Assembly (NCBI GenBank): GCA_019419995.1 | Contig: JAHZHZ010000008.1 | Location: 25,291 to 89,290 of the forward strand | DNA length: 64,000 nucleotides | Source of the DNA: Clostridiales bacterium | GTDB lineage: Bacteria > Bacillota > Clostridia > Christensenellales > Aristaeellaceae | Direction: 5' to 3' | Shown: piece by piece, positions 59,356 to 64,000 of the stretch | How positions within the stretch are numbered: position 1 is the first letter of the stretch | Layout: every line of letters begins with the position of its first letter | The notes under the pieces: generated by a model | Told to the model about the DNA's origin: nothing | The model's database searches: none | Seen by the model: the letters and a program-made list of their open reading frames with translations, nothing else | Made by a program: the position numbers and the translations under genes

Positions 59356-59393
59356 TTGACCCGTTCCCGTGTAGAAGCATGGGAACGGGTCAA
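59356..59393. terminator. Bidirectional terminator between LysR and heparinase-like genes
   Basis: TTGACCCGTTCCC (59356-59368) pairs perfectly with GGGAACGGGTCAA (59381-59393) over a 12-nt loop that can pair further. T-tracts are short on both sides. Confidence 0.85.
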
Positions 59394-59397
59394 TCGT

Positions 59398-61017
59398 TTA
59401 ATCCATTTCAAAGGTAAAGCCGCAAATAAAGCGGGTAGGTGGTTCTTGCTGCAAGAAGCTTAGTATCCAGGCACCATCAGGGAAGGTTTCAGAGGGAGGA
59501 AGCGGCGAGATATGCGGTAGCATATCGCCGTCCCAGCTCATGGTCACCGGTCCCAGACGTACCACTTCCCGCAGGGAAACGGGCTTTTGAATGGAAATAA
59601 AGCGAAAACAAACTTGCTGAACGGGTCGGGTAAATTCAAAGGCATCTACCAATCGCACCGTTCCATCCCGCTGAAGGGTCATAAGAGTGCGCTGATAGGC
59701 GGAGAGCGGGCACAGATCCCCGTAAGCAGACGTCAGATCTACGCTCATTAAATCCCGGTCAGCGCCAAAATCCGCATCCGCCTCCAAAGGATGGGAGGGA
59801 TTATCCTCGGGGGCAAAATCTTCGATGAGAGGTAAACTGTGCAAATTACCCCCGATGTCTGCCAATATGGGCATGCTGCCTGCAAAAAGTGCGATGCTGC
59901 CGGCGTTTTTTCTTTTACCGGTGGCCCAGATGGCGGCAAAAAAGGCATCCATCCTTGAAATCATCAGCAGGTTATTCTCGGAAGCGGCGCGCCTGAGCCT
60001 TGGTACGGGCCCATGAACGTCTTCCAGAGCACGCATGTACTCCATGGAGAGTATGCGGCCACTGACACTGAAGGCGGGTTTGTCACCGATTCGATGCATT
60101 TGCGCCCCCAAAGCGGACAAAGCGGTATCTCTGGAAAAATAGCCCAGACGGAACACGTCCAGCCCAGATAGGGCGGGGTGCATGTCTGCTCCGCTAGGGT
60201 CACAAAACCAGTCCCCGGTTACATAGGGGATAAGTACTTCATCCAACCAAGTGGAGGGTGGCTGAAGACGGGTCAGGTCCAGTTCTCCCCGAGTGAGTCG
60301 CTTGAGAAGGCGCACTAGATCCGCCACGGCGCAACAGTCTACCAACCGTTCCTGTAGAGAAATATCTGTTGGAGGGGACGTAGCACAGAGCCGATCCAGC
60401 ATGCGAAGTAACAGCTTTACCGGCTGCTGGCGATGAGAGGGGAGCCTTTCCATCAGCACGGCGCAAAGCAGCAGATCTGCCAAAATCAGGGCTGGGCAAT
60501 AACCATGACCATCCATAAAGTCATAGTCATCGTGGGCCGAGACCGGCTTGAGCAGCCTGCGACGAACCTGATCGAGCAGTGTGCCGGGAATGCGTGCGTC
60601 AAATTCTGCCAGTCGTGCTCCGTGTCGGCGCAGAAGCCAGGCAAATAAAATGCCCGTCTCCGCGGCCTGAAGATCAATCTGAGGGTGCGCAGGGTCATCA
60701 AAAGCTTCCGTTCCGGCGCTCCAGCTCCCCTCTTCACAGATCTGGCTGATTAGATCTGCCATGCGCTTCAGTGCATCGGCGTTGGGTTCAATCCATAGAA
60801 AAGTTTCCAACAGTTCCCGACGGGTTCGTTGTATGCGTCGGTAGCGCTCGGGTTCCTCCAGACGCTTGGAGAGAGGCATAAATTCTGCTTCCCATTGCAT
60901 GGCTCGCATGGCGCCTTGAATACAGGCATCTTCCCATGCATCCCAGGGGCGGGGGACCGAAATATTGCCCACATCTACGGCAGAGCTGGAGAGTATGGAT
61001 ATACCTCTTACAAACAT
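59398..61017 (-). CDS. Putative heparinase II/III-like protein, 539 aa
   Basis: This protein has no signal peptide. The N-terminal 330 residues are helical (ERYRRIQRTRRELLETFLWIEPN and LLDQVRRRLLKPVS), with HDDYDFMDGHGYCPALIL near 175, like the alpha/alpha toroid of polysaccharide lyases. The C-terminal part is beta-rich, with PILADIGGNLHSLPLIEDF at the place where heparinase-like proteins carry metal and substrate residues. The overall plan matches the heparinase II/III superfamily, but the usual catalytic tyrosine and histidine patterns are not certain. AGGGGG precedes the ATG. It is the last gene of a minus-strand run after ywlG. Confidence 0.55.
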   Translation of the reverse strand: MFVRGISILSSSAVDVGNISVPRPWDAWEDACIQGAMRAMQWEAEFMPLSKRLEEPERYRRIQRTRRELLETFLWIEPNADALKRMADLISQICEEGSWSAGTEAFDDPAHPQIDLQAAETGILFAWLLRRHGARLAEFDARIPGTLLDQVRRRLLKPVSAHDDYDFMDGHGYCPALILADLLLCAVLMERLPSHRQQPVKLLLRMLDRLCATSPPTDISLQERLVDCCAVADLVRLLKRLTRGELDLTRLQPPSTWLDEVLIPYVTGDWFCDPSGADMHPALSGLDVFRLGYFSRDTALSALGAQMHRIGDKPAFSVSGRILSMEYMRALEDVHGPVPRLRRAASENNLLMISRMDAFFAAIWATGKRKNAGSIALFAGSMPILADIGGNLHSLPLIEDFAPEDNPSHPLEADADFGADRDLMSVDLTSAYGDLCPLSAYQRTLMTLQRDGTVRLVDAFEFTRPVQQVCFRFISIQKPVSLREVVRLGPVTMSWDGDMLPHISPLPPSETFPDGAWILSFLQQEPPTRFICGFTFEMD

Positions 61018-61054
61018 ACTTGTACCCCCTTAGCGCATGTTCCCAGCAGAGAGC

Positions 61055-61612
61055 TCAGTCCTCTTCCGTGTAAGCGGCGCGTTCACCGCCGATGAGTGGT
61101 GCCCGAGTGCGGGCAGCAGTCACTAATGCACCTCCGATTTGGTGAACAGGCAGGCGCAGGGGGACGGCTACGCGGCGCAAGTGCATGCCGATGAGCGTAA
61201 GTCCGATATCAAGGGCAGCGTCTGCCTGAATGCAGCTAACCAGCACAGGATCTTCCATGGCTTTCCAAGCTGCCGTTGCCAGAGATCCTCCGGCCTTCTT
61301 TCGAGGCACTGCGCATACGATTTCCAGGCGATACTTCTCCGCCACCTGCCGTTCCACAACCAAACTGCGATTGAGGTGCTCACAGCATTGAAATGCAGCA
61401 TCAAATCCATGACGTTTGGCTGCTTCCAAAACAGCCAGGGCTACTTGTTCGCCATATTCATAAGTAGATGCGTGACCGATGGTTCCTCCCGCGATCTCAC
61501 TGGAGGAGCAGCCCACTACCAGCAGCCGTACAGGATTGAAGTGCGGGCGGTTTTCCAAAAGCAGCGCTTCGACGGCCTGAGTGGTATGTGTATAAATTTC
61601 CTGGGTATTCAT
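61055..61612 (-). CDS. ywlG: TIGR01440/UPF0340 family protein (YwlG)
   Basis: This 185-residue protein matches the YwlG family: VRLLVVGCSSSEIAGGTIGHAS, FQCCEHLNRSLVVERQVAEKY and ALDIGLTLIGMHLRRVAVPLR. The three conserved cysteines (CSSSE and QCCEH) are present. The function is unknown. It starts 3 bp after the SpoU methyltransferase stop and is followed 37 bp later by the heparinase-like gene. Confidence 0.93.
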   Translation of the reverse strand: MNTQEIYTHTTQAVEALLLENRPHFNPVRLLVVGCSSSEIAGGTIGHASTYEYGEQVALAVLEAAKRHGFDAAFQCCEHLNRSLVVERQVAEKYRLEIVCAVPRKKAGGSLATAAWKAMEDPVLVSCIQADAALDIGLTLIGMHLRRVAVPLRLPVHQIGGALVTAARTRAPLIGGERAAYTEED

Positions 61613-61615
61613 TTT

Positions 61616-62344
61616 TCAATCGCCTCCATGCAAAAATACGTAGGTTCCCACGGAGATTGCTACGGCAAGATTGAGGGAATCTATTTCGGAACTTTGTGGA
61701 ATCATCACGCTCTGCCCCATGAGGGCAAATTCCGAGGGCAAGCCCGAAGCCTCATTGCCAAATACCAGCGAAAAGGGTGGTTTGGCCTTACTTGCCGCTG
61801 CGTTGAGTGAAACGGCTCCATCCAACATAAAGGGATATAATGCCCTGTCTGGATGTTCAGCACGGTAATCGTCAAAGCAATCATAAGTATGTACGCGCAA
61901 TTTATAGAAGGCACCCATGGAGGCGCGCAAGCTGTGAGGCTCGAAGACATCTACGCAGGGACGGATCAGAGCTACATCCCGGATGCCAAACCCCAGCAGG
62001 GAACGCATGGCTGTACCCAGATTGCCGCTATCGGAAATCTGACACAGTACTGCATGATTGGCTGACGGGTTCAGCTCAGAATCGAATTTTTCAAATACCA
62101 GAGCAGCAAAGCAATTGTCCTTGCGGGACTCCCTGCGTAATACCCGCTCGGCAAGCTCTTCCCGAACGCCCAGTTCAGCGCATAGCCTGCGCAATTTTTG
62201 CACGCCTTCACTTTCGAGACCGGCGGGGTGTAGCAACAGACGCTGGGCCTTTTCCGGGCGCGCTTCCAGCAATTGCAGCGCGGGGAAAATGCCCAGCGCA
62301 TAGCTGTAGGCAAGCCTTCGGGAATAGGGTTCAAGTTTCGGCAT
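61616..62344 (-). CDS. TrmH/SpoU family RNA 2'-O-methyltransferase
   Basis: This 242-residue enzyme uses SAM to methylate a ribose 2'-OH in tRNA or rRNA. The trefoil-knot motifs are all present: motif 1 SDSGNLGTAMRSLLGFGI, motif 2 FSLVFGNEASGLP and motif 3 MIPQSSEIDSLNLAVAISVG. The N-terminal 100 residues are a substrate-binding part. The target RNA is unknown. I choose the ATG at 62344 with GAGGTG seven bases before it; the frame is open to 62368. Confidence 0.92.
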   Translation of the reverse strand: MPKLEPYSRRLAYSYALGIFPALQLLEARPEKAQRLLLHPAGLESEGVQKLRRLCAELGVREELAERVLRRESRKDNCFAALVFEKFDSELNPSANHAVLCQISDSGNLGTAMRSLLGFGIRDVALIRPCVDVFEPHSLRASMGAFYKLRVHTYDCFDDYRAEHPDRALYPFMLDGAVSLNAAASKAKPPFSLVFGNEASGLPSEFALMGQSVMIPQSSEIDSLNLAVAISVGTYVFLHGGD

Positions 62345-62390
62345 AAACACACCTCTGAATTGATACAATGTTAGGGAGCCTTTGCTGTGG

Positions 62391-63239
62391 TCAACCGGGC
62401 TGAGCGTTATAGCGAATCCAACCTCTCAGATAGTCTCTCAGAGCTTTGCTATGTGTTTCCATGGGAAAATGTCCAGCAGATTTAAGCGTATGAAATTCTG
62501 CGCCGGAGAAGTATTTTTGCAGATCTTTCCTTGCAGGTTCGGTCATCAAGGTGTCTCGCCCGCCGGTCAAAACCATAGCGGGACAAAAGCCCAGCGAACA
62601 CTGGGGGACGGCTTTTCCGGCACGCAGCATGCGTAGAAAATTTTCTCTGGCTCCCTGGCGCAAAAGAGGCATGCGCATACGATCCAAAATGTAGTCATCC
62701 ATGGGATAACCGCTGCAGTGCTCAACCATTCGCCTAAAAGCATCCTTTACTAAAATTGTTTCCCGATACCAGCGAATCGGCGAATAATCCTGATTCAGCG
62801 GTGGAATGCGCACAAGGGGAGAGATATGGATCTGCGACTTTACACTATCCGGATACATCTGGCCCATTTCCAGAATGGTAGCGCAGGAGCTGCCATGGCC
62901 GCACAAATGCCACATGGAGCCTGGAGAATTGCTCTGCCGGTCGACTTCATCCAAGAGCCCCCAAAAAATATTAGCACGCATGAGGCTGCTATGGGGAGCG
63001 GGTAGACTACAATCGCTGCGGCCAAATCCCGGCAAATCTGCAATCACCGTCAGACAGCCCAACTGGATTAATTCCGGTACCAGTTTGCGCCAGTGAAAGG
63101 TATTAATCAGCGGAGAGGACAGCAGCAGTATTCGCTCCCGGGGAGCATCTTCAGGAGAAATGACGCGATAATGTATGCCTATCCCGTGGAAGGACAAAAA
63201 CTGGCTTTCCTCGACCACTGGAGCACACACCTCACCCAT
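62391..63239 (-). CDS. Alpha/beta hydrolase fold protein lacking the canonical nucleophile
   Basis: This 282-residue protein has the alpha/beta hydrolase plan: LLSSPLINTFHWRKLVPEL, VIADLPGFGRSD, a nucleophile elbow LCGHGSSCAT (residues 112-121), an acid-site MVLTGGRDTLM and SAGHFPMET near residue 263. At the nucleophile position, where GHSxG is usual, the sequence has Gly116; Ser117 and Ser118 follow. Asp and His appear intact. The enzyme may be inactive, use a shifted serine, or be a binding protein. It has a good promoter but no ribosome binding site (start 18 bases or so after transcription start). Confidence 0.8.
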   Translation of the reverse strand: MGEVCAPVVEESQFLSFHGIGIHYRVISPEDAPRERILLLSSPLINTFHWRKLVPELIQLGCLTVIADLPGFGRSDCSLPAPHSSLMRANIFWGLLDEVDRQSNSPGSMWHLCGHGSSCATILEMGQMYPDSVKSQIHISPLVRIPPLNQDYSPIRWYRETILVKDAFRRMVEHCSGYPMDDYILDRMRMPLLRQGARENFLRMLRAGKAVPQCSLGFCPAMVLTGGRDTLMTEPARKDLQKYFSGAEFHTLKSAGHFPMETHSKALRDYLRGWIRYNAQPG

Positions 63240-63263
63240 TTTGACATTTAAGTAGTATAAAGT

Positions 63264-63292
63264 ATTTTAGCATAAATACCGTCCTTTGGCAA
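63264..63292 (-). promoter_or_regulatory. Promoter of the hydrolase-SpoU-ywlG run
   Basis: On the minus strand TTGCCA (63292-63287) and TAAAAT (63269-63264) are 17 bases apart. The start codon is 25 bp from the -10, giving a very short leader. Confidence 0.75.
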
Positions 63293-63363
63293 TGGAAATA
63301 GCCATGGAAGCCCAAAATACAGCCTTGCCAGATGGAAAAACCAAAGCTAAACACAAAAATGGG

Positions 63364-63392
63364 TTGCAGGAAACGGGAAACTATTGTATAAT
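63364..63392 (+). promoter_or_regulatory. Promoter of murA
   Basis: TTGCAG (63364-63369) and TATAAT (63387-63392) are 17 bases apart. The leader is about 130 nt. Confidence 0.82.
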
Positions 63393-63399
63393 AATCTCT

Positions 63400-63530
63400 G
63401 CGACGATGAAATCGGCGTTGTTTTTTCATGTTTACGGGTTCAATCCCGGAAATTTTTGAAGATAGATGCGCTGCCGGAGCGGTGCGGCCGAGATGAAAGG
63501 GGCCGGCGTGGAGCCGGATGAAAGAGGAAT
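63400..63530 (+). promoter_or_regulatory. Structured leader of murA
   Basis: Near its 5' end the leader can form CGAT-GAA-ATCG (63408-63418) with flanking CG pairs, followed by TTGTTTTTT, a terminator-like element. Further on are GC-rich inverted repeats, including CCGGC/GCCGG (63502-63516). This could be an attenuator, but the first stem has a mismatch and a tight 3-nt loop. Confidence 0.35.
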
Positions 63531-64000
63531 ATGAAGGAAAAACTGCGAGTTTACGGCAGTGAACGTCTGGAGGGAGAGGTTGCCGTCAGCGGCGGAAAAA
63601 ACGCTGCGGTGGCGATTATTCCTGCGGCGCTGCTGGCGGATTCACCGTCTATAATCGAGAATATTCCGGACATCAATGATGTGCACGTCGTCATCGACAT
63701 GCTCAAATGGCTGGGCGCGAAGGTGGAGTTTAAGGACAACACCATTTGGATAGATCCCCGAACGGTAGATAAATATAATCCTCCCTATGAGCTGGCCTGC
63801 AAAATGCGTGCTTCCTATTATTTCGCGCCAGTACTGTTGGGATTGTTTCATCGGGCGGAGGTTCCGCTGCCGGGTGGATGTGATATTGGCGCTCGTCCCA
63901 TCGACCAGACCATCAAAGGCATGGCCACCTTGGGAGCCAACGTGGAAACGCTGGGTGGGGTATTGGTTGCTACGGCGGATTATATGCAGGGCTCAGATGT
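63531..64000 (+). CDS. murA: UDP-N-acetylglucosamine 1-carboxyvinyltransferase (3' truncated by window edge)
   Basis: MurA transfers enolpyruvate to UDP-GlcNAc, the first committed step of peptidoglycan synthesis. The visible 156 residues are the N-terminal part of the inside-out alpha/beta barrel. The active-site lysine is in SGGKNAAVAII (Lys23), the arginine in KMRASYYFAPVL, and the catalytic cysteine in LPGGCDIGARPID (Cys117); Cys is present, so fosfomycin sensitivity would be expected. GAGGA is close before the ATG. The gene has its own promoter. Firmicutes often have two copies; which one this is cannot be told. Confidence 0.95.
   Translation, partial: MKEKLRVYGSERLEGEVAVSGGKNAAVAIIPAALLADSPSIIENIPDINDVHVVIDMLKWLGAKVEFKDNTIWIDPRTVDKYNPPYELACKMRASYYFAPVLLGLFHRAEVPLPGGCDIGARPIDQTIKGMATLGANVETLGGVLVATADYMQGSD

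Noticed and set aside
1..64000. tRNA, rRNA, CRISPR arrays, insertion sequences, prophage genes
   Set aside because: No tandem repeat-spacer arrays, transposase or integrase motifs, or tRNA-like cloverleaf stretches were noticed on either strand.

Overview
The window looks like the chromosome of an uncultured or little-studied member of the Clostridia, probably a spore-former. It carries a GerW/YtfJ-YtfI sporulation pair, a CotH-type protein, RNase Y, a PyrR regulator, a chromosomal ParA/ParB pair, a predicted exonuclease-dead PolA, an oxygen-labile L-cysteine desulfidase and a ferredoxin-type aldo/keto reductase. Nearly all genes have strong GGAGG-type ribosome binding sites, promoters are of the TTGACA-17-TATAAT type, and many genes end in textbook hairpin terminators. 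I saw no rRNA, tRNA, CRISPR array, phage or insertion sequence. Almost all open reading frames are intact; one clear pseudogene is present.

Layout. 1-4.8 kb: 3' end of pyrR, convergent with a uracil permease that has its own promoter, PyrR-type site and attenuator; an unknown protein; gerW and ytfI; an RsmC-like methyltransferase. 5.0-8.3 kb: rny, then a MATE exporter behind a short leader that can fold into a terminator (possible riboswitch). 8.5-14.2 kb: a four-gene surface/polyphosphate locus: CotH kinase with lamin-tail domains, VTC polyphosphate polymerase, DUF4956 membrane protein, and a second membrane-anchored lamin-tail protein. 15.0-20.4 kb: polA-coaE-lytic transglycosylase-solute-binding protein, with overlapping reading frames. 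20.5-26.9 kb: a complete dipeptide/oligopeptide ABC importer on the minus strand with a LysR regulator. 27.3-29.8 kb: a DUF2975/XRE/DUF4173 membrane-regulatory operon whose promoter carries ATCGAT heptad repeats.

30.0-32.4 kb: parA-parB-ydcF. 32.5-33.4 kb: a sugar-phosphate nucleotidyltransferase. 33.7-36.8 kb: a two-gene TAXI-type TRAP transporter. 36.9-46.2 kb: lepA, a YcxB-like protein and hemW, followed by a decayed GH13 amylase and an intact carbohydrate ABC importer (UgpC/MsmX ATPase, two permeases, a lipoprotein with an extra C-terminal membrane anchor). 46.3-50.3 kb: a secreted OB-like protein, then a minus-strand operon of a small membrane protein, an FGGY sugar kinase and a membrane-anchored sigma-like protein, then an XRE regulator. 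50.5-56.0 kb: L-cysteine desulfidase (cyuA) behind a long leader, aldo/keto reductase, NhaC-type antiporter and a glutamine-amidotransferase-like protein. 56.1-59.3 kb: MgtC-like protein with a CPA2 antiporter, divergent from a LysR regulator. 59.4-64 kb: a heparinase-like protein, YwlG, a SpoU methyltransferase, an alpha/beta hydrolase lacking the usual nucleophile, and the start of murA.

The strongest candidate for a poorly described system is the CotH-VTC-DUF4956-lamin-tail locus. Second-tier leads are the MATE leader RNA, the FGGY kinase/membrane sigma-like operon and the ATCGAT-repeat operator. All functions come from motif and family recognition by eye; no database search was run.
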